Source: Acidobacteriota bacterium (GTDB lineage Bacteria > Acidobacteriota > Terriglobia > Bryobacterales > Bryobacteraceae). From it: a DNA stretch of 37,519 nt. Positions 17,587-27,029 of the stretch are shown one piece after another (positions within the stretch are counted from its first letter, which is position 1; the number at the start of each line of letters is the position of its first letter). The translations under genes were made by a program, and so were the position numbers. The notes beneath the pieces were generated by a model that saw only the letters and a program-made list of their open reading frames with translations, ran no database searches and was not told where the DNA came from. Location of the stretch: the NCBI GenBank assembly GCA_025352795.1, contig JANXSF010000018.1:1-37519 (forward strand), given 5' to 3'.

Positions 17587-17721
17587 GCTTGTATCTCCTC
17601 AGCTATAGATACGAGTGACAGAATTTTGTTTCCCCAACTTTACAATTTTAAGATCAATCACTAAGACCTTAAATCTACAGTGCGGACAATCGGCAATGGC
17701 AGCGACGGAAAAGGAAGTGTG

Positions 17722-18132
17722 TCATTCGTGCGTCCTCTCAACATGCTTAGCGAAGTTGTTCAAGATCGCCTGCCAACCCTGACGTTGCTGCTCTTCGGAA
17801 TGCGTCGTCTCAGCATCAAACGTTTCCCGTACGGTAACTCCATCGGTCGCAGGAACAAACTCCACAAGCAGGGTCCTATCGCCGAAGGCGCACTCAAGTA
17901 ACCGATGCTTTTCGATCTGTGTATAGGTTCCAGCTAAATCAAAACCCATGCTGCTGTCCTTGGCTTCCATGCGTGACAAAAAGGAACCGCCGACGCGCAG
18001 ATCGACAACGGCATTGGTCGTGTGCCAATCCTCGGATGCGGCGTTCCATTGCTTGATATCTTCAGGCGTAGTCCAAGCTCGCCAGACTTCTTCGATTGGT
18101 GCTTCTACTTTGGTTTCAACAGTGATCTTCAT
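17722..18132 (-). CDS. SRPBCC / AHSA1-type protein
   Basis: A 136-residue helix-grip protein. MKITVETKVEAPIEEVWRAW is the usual first strand and helix of the AHSA1 (DUF1857-like, SRPBCC) group, and the C-terminal helix GWQAILNNFAKHVER is also typical. Members bind hydrophobic ligands, and many small ones accompany extracytoplasmic sigma factors or ArsR regulators; no catalytic residue can be named. I prefer the ATG at 18132 with GGAG 7 bases upstream; a TTG at 18150 would overlap the DoxX stop as TTGA. Same strand and close to DoxX, so co-transcribed. Confidence 0.88.
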   Translation of the reverse strand: MKITVETKVEAPIEEVWRAWTTPEDIKQWNAASEDWHTTNAVVDLRVGGSFLSRMEAKDSSMGFDLAGTYTQIEKHRLLECAFGDRTLLVEFVPATDGVTVRETFDAETTHSEEQQRQGWQAILNNFAKHVERTHE

Positions 18133-18146
18133 GATATTCTCCAGTG

Positions 18147-18614
18147 TCAAATAGGGTTTTGTGAAGGGCTCATCCGCAAGGGCAAGAGCTCCTGTAAGCG
18201 GCGATCCCGAAGCCAGAGTCCACCCCAGAGCAGAGCACCAAAGAATACGGGAAACAGAATGTTAAACGCCACGGCGCTAACTCGTACATGCGTCGCCACA
18301 GCGCCGCCCAAGTAGCCCGTCAACAGAATTGCACCAAGGATCGCAGTGCGCGGGACCATGTAAAGAATGGTGCTGATCAGCAGCGTAACGCCGATACCGA
18401 CGATGGCCGATTCGGGGAAGCCCAACTGCAACGTAGTTTCAACAACCGGGGCCGACTTGAACAGTTTCATGCCCCCATCCATCAGTAGAAACACTGTCGG
18501 TAATCCACTCATAATGCGGCCTGCCCAGAGTCGCTTGTTCGATACTGTCGATTGAGTGGAATTCATGGTGTTTGTCTCTCCAAGGCCTTGGCCTGAAATC
18601 GCCTGGGTCGTCAT
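18147..18614 (-). CDS. DoxX-like membrane protein
   Basis: A 155-residue protein with four membrane helices: about 33-50 (IMSGLPTVFLLMDGGMKL), 70-87, 90-110 and 115-135. The first helix and the following GFPESAIVGIGV and ILGAILLTGYLGGAVATH are typical of the DoxX-like family. Some relatives work with redox partners at the membrane, but the role here is unknown. ATG at 18614 has AGAAGGAG 11 bases upstream; an internal ATG at 18566 is the alternative. It lies between the sigma factor and the SRPBCC gene on one strand, a set often seen with sigma factors that carry a SnoaL-like tail. Confidence 0.88.
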   Translation of the reverse strand: MTTQAISGQGLGETNTMNSTQSTVSNKRLWAGRIMSGLPTVFLLMDGGMKLFKSAPVVETTLQLGFPESAIVGIGVTLLISTILYMVPRTAILGAILLTGYLGGAVATHVRVSAVAFNILFPVFFGALLWGGLWLRDRRLQELLPLRMSPSQNPI

Positions 18615-18720
18615 AAAATCTCATTCTCCTTCTGATGCCTTCAAAGATTGAGACTCTGCTCGCTCGCCAAACTCATCGGCGCCCGCGAAAAATATTTGCA
18701 GGTCGGAGAAGTGTAAGAAT

Positions 18721-19677
18721 CTACACGGGAAGTTCCATAGGTAGATCGAACTGCGGAAACAACGTTTCGGTGTCCAGGAATGAATTCATGCCCATGATCT
18801 GGTCTCCATCCAGTTCCAGCACGATCAGCGCCCACGGCTTGTGCCCGCCCTCAAGGCTTGGCCGATATTGACCAAACGCAGGCCAACCGGAAGCCGCCGT
18901 TGGGATCAAACGGGAACCGCGACACCCGCATCCCAACCCTAGCATCCACGTTCGAATCTCTTGCGGACCCTGAATCCATAAGGTGTAGGGCGGCATAGAT
19001 AACGTCGCGTCTTCGCGCAGAAGTGTTGCCAATTGGTCAATGTCATACCGCTCAAAGGCGTCCACATAACGCCGGAGCATCTGCTCTTGGGAAGCAGAGA
19101 GTGAGGCGGGGTCGCTATCGTGCCGCTGCGCTAGTGTGGCTCTCGCCCGTTGTAATGCACTATTTACCCCGGCGACGGATGTGTCCAGCGTCTCCGCTAC
19201 TTCCACTGCCGACCAGCCGAGCACCTCCATCAGCAGGAGCACGGCCCGTTGCTTGGGTGCGAGATTCTGAAGAGCAGCCACAAAAGCCAGACGAATACTC
19301 TGCCGTAGAATCGCACGTTCGGAAGGATCGGCATCCGTTGGAATCGCGTGGGCGTCCGCAATTGGTTCAATCCAATGTTCGCGAGGCCGTTGAATCAGCG
19401 ATTCGATTGACGGTGAACCTGAGGTAGCGGACCCCTCGCCCATTGGGCGCTCTCTACGATTTCGACTGGCAAGTTCATCCAGGCACACGTTCGTCGCAAT
19501 ACGATATAACCATGTGCGCAAGGCTGCGCGACCATCGAATTGCTCAAAACTCTTCCAGGCTCGGATCATGGTTTCCTGAGCGGCGTCGTCGGCGTCAACC
19601 ACGGAGCCAAGCATGCGGTAGCAATGGCCGGTCAGCGCGGGTCGGTGTACTTCAAGCTGTGCGATATCGGAAGTCAT
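18721..19677 (-). CDS. ECF sigma factor with SnoaL-like C-terminal domain
   Basis: A 318-residue sigma-70 family protein. Region 2 covers about 12-75 ([27 protein letters not shown], then [15 protein letters not shown]), and region 4 about 135-183 ([26 protein letters not shown] with the helix-turn-helix). An extra domain of about 120 residues (195-318) resembles SnoaL/NTF2 folds and ends FDLPMELPV. This layout is that of the SigG/ECF41-like groups, where the tail modulates activity in place of a separate anti-sigma factor. The start is ATG 19677 without a clear ribosome site. DoxX and SRPBCC genes follow and are likely targets. Confidence 0.92.
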   Translation of the reverse strand: MTSDIAQLEVHRPALTGHCYRMLGSVVDADDAAQETMIRAWKSFEQFDGRAALRTWLYRIATNVCLDELASRNRRERPMGEGSATSGSPSIESLIQRPREHWIEPIADAHAIPTDADPSERAILRQSIRLAFVAALQNLAPKQRAVLLLMEVLGWSAVEVAETLDTSVAGVNSALQRARATLAQRHDSDPASLSASQEQMLRRYVDAFERYDIDQLATLLREDATLSMPPYTLWIQGPQEIRTWMLGLGCGCRGSRLIPTAASGWPAFGQYRPSLEGGHKPWALIVLELDGDQIMGMNSFLDTETLFPQFDLPMELPV

Positions 19678-19786
19678 TTAGGGCACGTCACACTGCTGTT
19701 CTCATTTATATGTGCCTCAATTTCTACTGCTTGGCAAAATGTTGCAGCGGCGTCGTCATTCACTTGACCTAAGCTACTAAACAGAA

Positions 19787-19812
19787 AAGGGTCCCCATTA
19801 CTGAGGACCCTT
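19787..19812 (-). terminator. Rho-independent terminator of the PPIase gene
   Basis: AAGGGTCC (19787-19794) and GGACCCTT (19805-19812) form a perfect 8-bp stem with a 10-base loop. Read on the minus strand the stem is followed by TTTTCTGTTT. It lies about 20 bases after the PPIase stop. Confidence 0.85.
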
Positions 19813-19830
19813 ACAGAAAGCGACTCCAAT

Positions 19831-20802
19831 CTAGTTGTTGAAGTAGTTATCGTTCAGTTTCACGTTAGAAGATTTGCGCATATCCTCAATTGCCTTCTGC
19901 AACATTTGGGGTTTCGCTTGTTCTTCCAGTTCCGCGCGGACCTCTTCTAGCTTCTTGGTGGAATGTTCTTCGACCATGATAATGTGATACCCAAAAGGAG
20001 ATTCCACCGGGTCGCTAATTGTGCCCACAGGCAATGAGAAAGCTGCTGCCTCAAAGGGAGGAACCATGGATCCACGGGCAAATGCTCCCAGACTGCCGCC
20101 GTCGGCACCGGAGCCTGCATCGTCCGATTCTTTCTTGGCCATTTCCGCAAAGTTTTCCTTGGTCAGCTTGGCCTTCACTTCTTTCGCCTTGGCCAGGGAT
20201 TCTTCTTTGCTCAGATCCTTCATCCCTTCCCGTACAGGGACGCGTGAACCGGTGAAGCGAATCAGAATGTGACGCGCTTTCACTGTCTCAAAGCGGGACT
20301 TTCCTTCTTCAAAAGCTTTTTGAATGATGGTTTCATCCACTTTCAATTTGCCTTGCAAGTCGCGGACATATGCCCCTGCCAGAAAGTTTTCGGTTTGAAA
20401 AGCCATTTGCGCTGCTGTTTTGGGGTCAGCCAGAATGTTACTCTTTTTAGCATTGGCGGCCAGCATGCGGATGTCTGCATATTGCTCGGCTACCTTCTTT
20501 TTTTCCGGACCATTGGCCTGAGTCTTGACTTGGTCTGGTAGGGTTGAAACAAGCAGTTCGTATTCAGTTTTGGTAATTTTCAGATCGCCAATTTCAATGA
20601 TCACGTCGCCTGGCTTCACTTCTACCACCGGTTTAACTGGTGCGGGAGGCGGGGTGACTGCTGCCGGCGTGGCAGCGGGTTTGGGTGCGGCAGGCTTGAC
20701 TGCTGCGGGTTTGGCTTGTGCCGGTTTGGGCGCAGGGGTCTGCCCGAAAGAAAGGCACGCCGCAAGCGCGGCGGCAAAAGGAATGGTATTTCTTAGATTC
20801 AT
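19831..20802 (-). CDS. Periplasmic parvulin-type peptidyl-prolyl isomerase
   Basis: A 323-residue PpiC/SurA-like protein. The signal peptide (residues 1-20) is followed by a Pro/Ala/Lys-rich linker to about residue 65, a helical chaperone-like region (about 70-160) and a parvulin domain with VKARHILIRF, the GSGADGGSLGAFARG loop and FGYHIIMVEE. Such enzymes help fold outer-membrane and secreted proteins. The start is placed at ATG 20802, where the signal peptide begins; the frame stays open to 20850. It has its own terminator and is divergent from the ABC exporter with 72 bases between. Confidence 0.92.
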   Translation of the reverse strand: MNLRNTIPFAAALAACLSFGQTPAPKPAQAKPAAVKPAAPKPAATPAAVTPPPAPVKPVVEVKPGDVIIEIGDLKITKTEYELLVSTLPDQVKTQANGPEKKKVAEQYADIRMLAANAKKSNILADPKTAAQMAFQTENFLAGAYVRDLQGKLKVDETIIQKAFEEGKSRFETVKARHILIRFTGSRVPVREGMKDLSKEESLAKAKEVKAKLTKENFAEMAKKESDDAGSGADGGSLGAFARGSMVPPFEAAAFSLPVGTISDPVESPFGYHIIMVEEHSTKKLEEVRAELEEQAKPQMLQKAIEDMRKSSNVKLNDNYFNN

Positions 20803-20874
20803 GCTCTCTTTAAGAATAACCCGGTTTGTCGCATCGCCGGTTGGCACCAAAACATCTACTCTGGTAAAGGCATA

Positions 20875-22731
20875 ATGTCAGCAAAAGAAATTCAGAAAAA
20901 ACCTACCGCTCCTACCTCCGAAAGACTGCGTACACTTTGGCCCGATATCTGGGAAATTATCGAACCCCGTAAAGGCTCACTGGCCATCGGCCTGCTCCTC
21001 ATATTGATAAGTCGAATCTCCGGTTTAGTGTTGCCTGCGTCCACCCGCTACCTGGTGGATGACGTCATCGGCAAACGCCGGGCAGACTTGCTGGGTCCGC
21101 TGGTTGCCGCCGTCGTGCTGGCCACCGTCATTCAAGGAATCAGCTCCTTCACGCTGACTCAGTTACTATCCAAGGCAGCCCAACGCCTAATCGCTGAACT
21201 GCGCCAAAAAGTTCAATCCCATGTGGCTCGCCTGCCTGTATCGTATTTTGATACGCACAAGAGTGGTGAACTGGTTTCGCGCATAATGAACGACGTGGAA
21301 GGGGTCAGGAATCTGGTTGGAACAGGCCTGGTGGAATTTGTAGGTGGCACGCTCACCGCCTTGCTCGCATTGGTGGTGCTGGTGAATATCAGTCCTCTGC
21401 TTACCGGACTCTCATTGGCACTGGTGCTGTCTTTTGGGTTCGTTTTGCAAAAAGCTTTTTCAACCTTACGACCCATCTTTCGCGAACGCGGCAAGATATT
21501 TTCCGAAGTCACCGGGCGGCTAACGGAGTCCCTGGGCGGCGTTCGCGTCATCAAGGGCTATCATGCGGAAAAGCGTGAGGAAGCAGTTTTCGCCCAAGGT
21601 GTGAAGCGTATTCTTGATAATATTCTGAGCTCGCTTACAGGCATGTCGCTGATGAGCCTTTCCGCTACCGTGCTGTTGGGAATTGTTGGCGCACTGGTGA
21701 TGTACGTCGGCTCCAAACAAATTTTCAGCGGCCAAATGACCATGGGCGGCTTTGTCACTTTCACTGCCTTTCTTGCCACACTGGTGGCCCCTGTGTTTCA
21801 AATCGTCAGCATCGGCACCCAGCTTACGGAAGCGTTAGCCGGTTTGGAACGGACGCGTGAAATTCTTCGCGTGCAGCCTGAAGACGAAGATCCGCGGCGC
21901 ACCGTCACCTTGCCGACTCTCGAAGGATCAGTCAAATTTCACAACGTGGATTTTCAATATGAGGAAGGCAAGCCGGTATTGGAACAAGTAAGTTTTGAAT
22001 CGAAGCCAGGTACCGTTACAGCACTGGTGGGCAGTTCCGGCTCTGGCAAGTCCACTATCATTGGACTCATTTCTGCATTCCACAATCCAGGCAGTGGCAC
22101 CGTCACAGTGGATGGTGTGGACCTATCAACCGTAAAGCTTTCTTCCTATCGCACTCAGCTTGGTGTGGTGCTGCAGGAATCGTTTCTGTTCGATGGCAGC
22201 ATTGAAGAAAATATTGCGTTTTCACGCCCATCGGCAACACTGAGCGAAATCAAAAATGCCTCGCACATTGCCCGTGTGGATGAGTTTGCCGAAAAGTTTG
22301 ATACCGGTTACGGCACCGTAGTGGGTGAACGTGGCGTACGACTTTCCGGTGGACAACGGCAACGTGTATCCATTGCCCGAGCCATTCTCGCTGATCCGCG
22401 GATTCTGATTTTGGATGAAGCAACGTCCAGCCTGGATTCCGAATCGGAGGCCATGATTCAGCAAGGTCTGGCCCACTTAATGCAAGGTCGCACCACCTTC
22501 GTAATTGCTCACCGGCTTTCCACCATTCGTCGTGCTGATCAGATTTTAGTGGTGGAGGGCGGTCGCATTGTGGAACGCGGAACGCACGCCGAACTGTATG
22601 ACCTGAAGGGTCGGTATCACGATCTTTACACCCGCCAGCATGGGTTGGAAGCAAATTTGTTCCTAGCACCTGGGGAAGGGGATTCCATTCCTGAACCAGT
22701 TAGCGTTCCCGCTGTTGTACAAGGATCGTAA
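20875..22731 (+). CDS. ABC exporter, fused permease and ATPase (MsbA-like)
   Basis: A 618-residue half transporter that should work as a homodimer. Six membrane helices lie in residues 33-330. The nucleotide-binding domain has Walker A GSSGSGKS (386-393), the signature LSGGQ (490-494), Walker B ILILD with E515, and the H-loop AHRLSTI. The similarity to MsbA/LmrA suggests a lipid or drug substrate, but this cannot be fixed from sequence. ATG 20875 has AAAGG upstream. A strong hairpin terminator follows at 22816. No partner genes are next to it. Confidence 0.92.
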   Translation: MSAKEIQKKPTAPTSERLRTLWPDIWEIIEPRKGSLAIGLLLILISRISGLVLPASTRYLVDDVIGKRRADLLGPLVAAVVLATVIQGISSFTLTQLLSKAAQRLIAELRQKVQSHVARLPVSYFDTHKSGELVSRIMNDVEGVRNLVGTGLVEFVGGTLTALLALVVLVNISPLLTGLSLALVLSFGFVLQKAFSTLRPIFRERGKIFSEVTGRLTESLGGVRVIKGYHAEKREEAVFAQGVKRILDNILSSLTGMSLMSLSATVLLGIVGALVMYVGSKQIFSGQMTMGGFVTFTAFLATLVAPVFQIVSIGTQLTEALAGLERTREILRVQPEDEDPRRTVTLPTLEGSVKFHNVDFQYEEGKPVLEQVSFESKPGTVTALVGSSGSGKSTIIGLISAFHNPGSGTVTVDGVDLSTVKLSSYRTQLGVVLQESFLFDGSIEENIAFSRPSATLSEIKNASHIARVDEFAEKFDTGYGTVVGERGVRLSGGQRQRVSIARAILADPRILILDEATSSLDSESEAMIQQGLAHLMQGRTTFVIAHRLSTIRRADQILVVEGGRIVERGTHAELYDLKGRYHDLYTRQHGLEANLFLAPGEGDSIPEPVSVPAVVQGS

Positions 22732-22815
22732 AGGCGTGCGTTAGCGCTCCAATCTCATATAGTTTTCCGCAATCGGACAGGTTCAAGTGTTTGAGTGAAG
22801 TGTATCAGGCCTTTT

Positions 22816-22840
22816 AAGACCGCAAGGGAGCGGTCTTTTT
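22816..22840 (+). terminator. Rho-independent terminator built on a GACCGC palindromic unit
   Basis: AAGACCGC (22816-22823) and GCGGTCTT (22830-22837) pair perfectly across AAGGGA, and TTTTT ends the element. The core is the same unit as at 3311-3380. It lies 85 bases past the ABC exporter stop. Confidence 0.8.
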
Positions 22841-22921
22841 AACCAAAAGTTATCCCAAAAAAAGTTGGAAATTCTACAGGGATTTTGGAAAACTAAGTGG
22901 CATTGGGCGGAATCGCCTGCC

Positions 22922-22939
22922 AAGTCCGCTAGCGGACTT
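22922..22939. repeat. 18-bp perfect palindrome
   Basis: AAGTCCGCTAGCGGACTT is fully self-complementary with no loop. It lies between the ABC exporter and the three-repeat protein gene, in a gene-free stretch (22732-23000). It may be a protein binding site or another class of dispersed palindrome. Confidence 0.6.
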
Positions 22940-23000
22940 TCTTCACACCTTCGAGTGCCTGGGAAACTTCTGAAATTGAAAAACTACATGACATTGAGCG

Positions 23001-24167
23001 TTAGCGCCACTCAATATCAAAGGTGTAACCTTCGCTGCCACGATCGCGGTCCTCAATGCGGATCACCGCTGGACCGCCGCGCTGTGGGCTGCGCACTAAC
23101 TTTTGCTTGCCTCTGCCATCAATCCCTGAGAAACGAAAATCTCTGGGTGAATCGGGCATGGGCGTATTGCATTGGAATCGGCGGAATGTGGCGGCTTGTC
23201 CGCTGATGGTGCGCAGGTAGGCCATGTCACCCCGAACTTCCACTTCAGCCACGCCATCCACTAGAATTTCTATCGTACATTTGCCATGACCGCCACCGCC
23301 GCGAATATCGGCGCGTCGTTCTTCCACGCGATTATACCCTCTGCCGCCGCCAAAAAATCCGCCACCGTCCTGCGAAGATCCACCATCGCGCCACTCCAGG
23401 TCAAACGTGTACCCTTCCGGATTGCGACCGTTGTCATCAATGCGCACAATGGCAGTGCCATTGCGGCCAGGATCTCGCACTAAAGACTGTCTACCGCGAC
23501 CGTCCACACCAGTGAATCGGAAATCAAGTGGGTTGTTCGGCATCACCTGGTTGCAGACAAAGCGCCGCAACTCAGCCTGACTTCCAGACATAGGACGGAG
23601 GATGGCTGTGTCACCACGAATTTCCACTTCGGCACTGCCCGCAATATTCAATTCAACAGTGCACTTGCCATCGCGACTACCGCCACCACGGATTTCAGCT
23701 CGCCGAGTTTGCGGTGAAGTGTAGCCGTACGGACTGCCGTTATCCACCCGTCCACCGTCACGCCATTCCAGATCAAACGTATAGGCTTCGCTGCCACGGT
23801 CCGGATCGTCAATTCGTATCACGGCCGGACCACGCCCAGGCTGTCGCAATAGCGATTGGCGTCCACGCCCATCCACCCCTTTGAATCGAAAATCGGCGGG
23901 GTTATTGGGCATCGGTCGATTGCATTGAAACCTGCGCCATTGGGCACGTTCGCCAGCCAACGTGCGAAGGTACGCGCCATTGGCCGAGACTTCAATTTCA
24001 ACGCTGCCATCGACAATCACTTCTATCGTGCACTTGCCATCGCCACCCCCGCCACGGATGTCGGCCTGGCGGAATTCTGGCTGGTCGTTTTGAGCCAATG
24101 CTGTTGTGGCAAGGAATGCCAGTGAAAGAGTGGATATAAGCATGTTCTTAGGATGAGAATTCGTCAT
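23001..24167 (-). CDS. Secreted protein of three tandem 100-residue repeats
   Basis: A 388-residue protein with a signal peptide (to about ALAQ, residue 26) and three copies of one module at about 35-137, 157-262 and 286-388. Each has IRGGG, GKC(T)(I/V)E, RRF(Q/V)CN, a PxxFRFxGxDGRGxQxL(V/L)R stretch and YTF(D)(L/I)EWR at the end. The cysteine pairs 46/82, 169/205 and 297/333 have exactly 36 residues between partners, so one disulfide per module is likely. Linkers are Gly/Ser-rich. I recognise no named family; the beta-rich pattern suggests a surface or matrix protein. It follows the M28 gene by 51 bases on the same strand. Confidence 0.85.
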   Translation of the reverse strand: MTNSHPKNMLISTLSLAFLATTALAQNDQPEFRQADIRGGGGDGKCTIEVIVDGSVEIEVSANGAYLRTLAGERAQWRRFQCNRPMPNNPADFRFKGVDGRGRQSLLRQPGRGPAVIRIDDPDRGSEAYTFDLEWRDGGRVDNGSPYGYTSPQTRRAEIRGGGSRDGKCTVELNIAGSAEVEIRGDTAILRPMSGSQAELRRFVCNQVMPNNPLDFRFTGVDGRGRQSLVRDPGRNGTAIVRIDDNGRNPEGYTFDLEWRDGGSSQDGGGFFGGGRGYNRVEERRADIRGGGGHGKCTIEILVDGVAEVEVRGDMAYLRTISGQAATFRRFQCNTPMPDSPRDFRFSGIDGRGKQKLVRSPQRGGPAVIRIEDRDRGSEGYTFDIEWR

Positions 24168-24218
24168 TAATTGATACCTACACGCACCCAGACGCTGCCA
24201 ATGGGCATTTGGTTTCGA

Positions 24219-25640
24219 CTACTGCATTTTGTCAATGCGCTCTGGCATATCGGCCAGTACAAAGCTCAACACGGCCAGTGCCGCTACGTTTTGTTGAAAC
24301 TCCAGCGGGACAATTTTATCGAACGTATCAGACGTAGTGTGATGCCAGTCAAAATAGTGGGTGCCTACCGTATGAACGCCGAAACCGGGAACTCCGCTTG
24401 CAGTTAACGGAGAGATATCGGCACCGCCCCCACCAGGTGTCATTTTGCCACCGTCGATACTTTCCAGCAGCTTGCCAATTTCAACGGCTCTATCAAAGGC
24501 AGCTTTAGACGTCACTGGTTGTGGGGCGGCGGCAGGTCCACCGGCTCTGCGGCGACCTTCTCCACCACTGCCGAAACCAAAGCCCACGGGCTTTTCAGCT
24601 CCTCCGTCCATTTCAATCGCGGCAATGTGATTGCTCACTGCGGCACCCACCATTTCACGATACGCCTTGGCCCCGGCGCTGCCATTTTCTTCATTCACCC
24701 AGAAGACCACACGAATTGTACGACGTGGTTTGAGACCAAATTTCTTGATCAACGCCACTGCTTGAAAGGTGGCCATAATGCCGCTGCCATCGTCGTTGGC
24801 ACCTTGACCAATGTCCCAGGAATCAATGTGGCCACCCAGCACCACAACTTCTTCCGGCTTTTCACTGCCCAGAATTTCACCAACCACGTTGTGCGAATCG
24901 GCATCGGGTAATTGGTGTGCTTCCATCATCAGCCGGACCTTTACAGGTAGGCCACTTTTGACGTATCGAGTAATCAGGGCGGCATCTTCCACGCTAATCG
25001 CCGCAGTGGGAATCTTCCTGATCCCTTCGGCATAAACCATTGCGCCGGTGTGCGGAGTCTGCAAGCTGGTGCCCGTCATGGATCGAACCAATGCAGCCGT
25101 TGCACCCAATTCCGCAGCCTTCGATGCACCATCACTTCGGTACATCACGGTCCCACCGTAGCCCTTCCAATCAGGATTGAAAAGGACGATTTTCCCAGCG
25201 ACGTTGGCCTTGCCCAGAGCGGTCAATTCGTCGAAGCTGGCAACAACCACAACGTCCCCGCTGATGCCATCTTTGGGCGTGCCCACACTCATGCCTAATC
25301 CCAACATAGCCAAGGGCTTTTCAATAGGTGCCATCATGGTTGCTGATTCCTTGCCGCGCACCCAATGAGGAACCTTGACGGACGGAGTGGATACGTTTTC
25401 AAGTCCGGCCTTTTTCATTTCAGAGGCAGCCCAAGCAATCGCTTTTTCAAGAGAAGGCGAACCACTCAGACGGTTGCCAATGCGGTCGCAAAGGAATTGA
25501 AGACGGGCCAGCCCTTCCTGATCTTCAAGCGCAGCGGCAATTAGTTTCTGCGATGTGGCACTGTATTGCTGGGAGATGGAATCAGACTGAGCGGCAACAA
25601 GGGCACCCGCCAGAATGAATAGCGGAAGCGATTTAGTCAT
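24219..25640 (-). CDS. Secreted M28 family aminopeptidase/carboxypeptidase with PA domain
   Basis: A 473-residue exported zinc peptidase. Metal ligands are H271 (GGHIDSW), D283 (GANDDGSG), E318 (NEENG, with base E317), D345 (EMDGG) and H433 or H434 (DWHHTTSD). A protease-associated insert covers about 110-240. The overall layout resembles plasma glutamate carboxypeptidase (carboxypeptidase Q). The Ala/Gly/Arg-rich stretch near 352-375 is an insertion of low complexity. I chose ATG 25640 because the signal peptide MTKSLPLFILAGALVAA begins there; ATG 25655 is also in frame and neither has a good ribosome site. It is 45 bases downstream of the TPR gene. Confidence 0.92.
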   Translation of the reverse strand: MTKSLPLFILAGALVAAQSDSISQQYSATSQKLIAAALEDQEGLARLQFLCDRIGNRLSGSPSLEKAIAWAASEMKKAGLENVSTPSVKVPHWVRGKESATMMAPIEKPLAMLGLGMSVGTPKDGISGDVVVVASFDELTALGKANVAGKIVLFNPDWKGYGGTVMYRSDGASKAAELGATAALVRSMTGTSLQTPHTGAMVYAEGIRKIPTAAISVEDAALITRYVKSGLPVKVRLMMEAHQLPDADSHNVVGEILGSEKPEEVVVLGGHIDSWDIGQGANDDGSGIMATFQAVALIKKFGLKPRRTIRVVFWVNEENGSAGAKAYREMVGAAVSNHIAAIEMDGGAEKPVGFGFGSGGEGRRRAGGPAAAPQPVTSKAAFDRAVEIGKLLESIDGGKMTPGGGGADISPLTASGVPGFGVHTVGTHYFDWHHTTSDTFDKIVPLEFQQNVAALAVLSFVLADMPERIDKMQ

Positions 25641-25685
25641 GTACAAAGTTAGCATGATGGGATGATTCTTTCGTTCCCAAAAACT

Positions 25686-27029
25686 TCAACCCAGCTTGTT
25701 GAGATTTTTGATGAGTAGCTCATTTACCTGCGGGAACGAATCCTTGGAATAGACACGTAACGCAGCTTGATAATGATCATTGGCTCGAATCAGATTGGCT
25801 GATTTGTCGCCGGTGGGCAAAGCACTCCAGGCATTGCCAAGGTTATTCTGCACTGCCGCCCATTGCTGTGGGGACTTCTGCTCTGTGAAAAACTGCAAAA
25901 CACTTTCATAGCTGGCGATAGCACGAAGTAGGTTTGAGCTGCGGTCACCAAAAGGTAATCTTCCCAATACTGTTCCCAAATTATGTTGTGTCATTGCCCA
26001 TTCTCTTGGAAAGTTCTGTTCTGTATAAATCCGAAGAGCCAATTCATAGCATGCGATTGCCCTAAGCCAGTTCTCCCTTTGATCGCCCATAGGCAAATCA
26101 CTCAATGCAGTTCCTAAATTGTATTGCGTGTTAGCCCAATCCTGGGGGTAATCGTGTTCGGAAATTAGTGAAAGCGCCTGTTCGTAATAAGCAATTGCTT
26201 GTTTGAGATTGTGCTCCTGTTCAACCCCCAACCCCTCTCTCAGCCATCCTGGAGACCCTGGAGACCGAAGAGCCAATTTGCTAATCACGCTTGCGATTGC
26301 TGCAAATGCAATTGCCAGTTGGCGTGGACTGCGCTGTCCTACAGCACTCTCTATAGCTTGCTCAGCCGGACCTGCCAATTTGGTAAGAATGTCAAAAGCA
26401 TTCATCGCTTCCGTGAATTTTCCCGCTCTGAGGAAGCCATCCAGTGCTGAAATGCCCAGTTCCAGCCAAACACGGTGGTGATCCGCACCAGATGCAATTG
26501 CTTGCAAGGCTCGTTCGAAAAACAACTTACCGTCTCCCGACTCTCTTTGAATAGGTGGAAGATTTACGTCACTCTTCCTACTGTCAACAGTAAGTTCTGT
26601 AGTAAGTTCCTCGCGAAACAAGAAGAACCGGTTTAGATCAGGAAGTAACTGAGACAACCGAAGAGCTCCCGTCGGGGGCATCCACCAAATCTGCACTCCA
26701 GGGCGCTCCACAATTGCTTCGCGATTGAAATTTACTAAAGAGGCAGATTGCTCTTCGTTATCCGCAAAGAGCAATGCATCAGGGTCAAGCACAAACAATA
26801 CATCAGCGTTATTCTTTACGATGGCCTGGACGAACAGTGCTGGAGGACCCACGGCACATTGGAATATATCAGTAGTCAGGTTTTGCCTATGGAAAATCTC
26901 TTTAAGATCTTCCAAAACCACTTCGCGGGCGTCACTGGAATTGTAGGTTACCAACGCAACACCTTGCCGAACAGTAAAAGCCCAATCGCTTAACGACCGC
27001 ACCAGCCATTCAGGGGTTCCCGCTGTCAC
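25686..27029 (-). CDS. TPR protein with NTPase-like, Walker-less N-terminal domain
   Basis: A 447-residue cytoplasmic protein. Residues 8-145 form an alpha/beta domain with strands VALVTY (24-29), VLFVLD (77-82) and VQIWWMP (112-118), then NFNREAI and LNRFFLFRE. This follows the pattern of a degenerate STAND-like domain often found before TPR arrays; no GxxGxGK is present, so it probably does not hydrolyse ATP. A helical middle (165-255) precedes TPR-type repeats from about 272, with NLG(T/N)-xxxx-LP at 304, 350 and 396, an exact 46-residue period. Its start overlaps the ATPase stop as ATGA, so the two proteins are likely made together and interact. No effector domain is visible. Function unknown. 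Confidence 0.82.
   Translation of the reverse strand: MTAGTPEWLVRSLSDWAFTVRQGVALVTYNSSDAREVVLEDLKEIFHRQNLTTDIFQCAVGPPALFVQAIVKNNADVLFVLDPDALLFADNEEQSASLVNFNREAIVERPGVQIWWMPPTGALRLSQLLPDLNRFFLFREELTTELTVDSRKSDVNLPPIQRESGDGKLFFERALQAIASGADHHRVWLELGISALDGFLRAGKFTEAMNAFDILTKLAGPAEQAIESAVGQRSPRQLAIAFAAIASVISKLALRSPGSPGWLREGLGVEQEHNLKQAIAYYEQALSLISEHDYPQDWANTQYNLGTALSDLPMGDQRENWLRAIACYELALRIYTEQNFPREWAMTQHNLGTVLGRLPFGDRSSNLLRAIASYESVLQFFTEQKSPQQWAAVQNNLGNAWSALPTGDKSANLIRANDHYQAALRVYSKDSFPQVNELLIKNLNKLG

Noticed and set aside
17412-17618. 68-codon plus-strand frame
   Set aside because: It is the antisense of the YHS remnant, which has a ribosome site and domain match.
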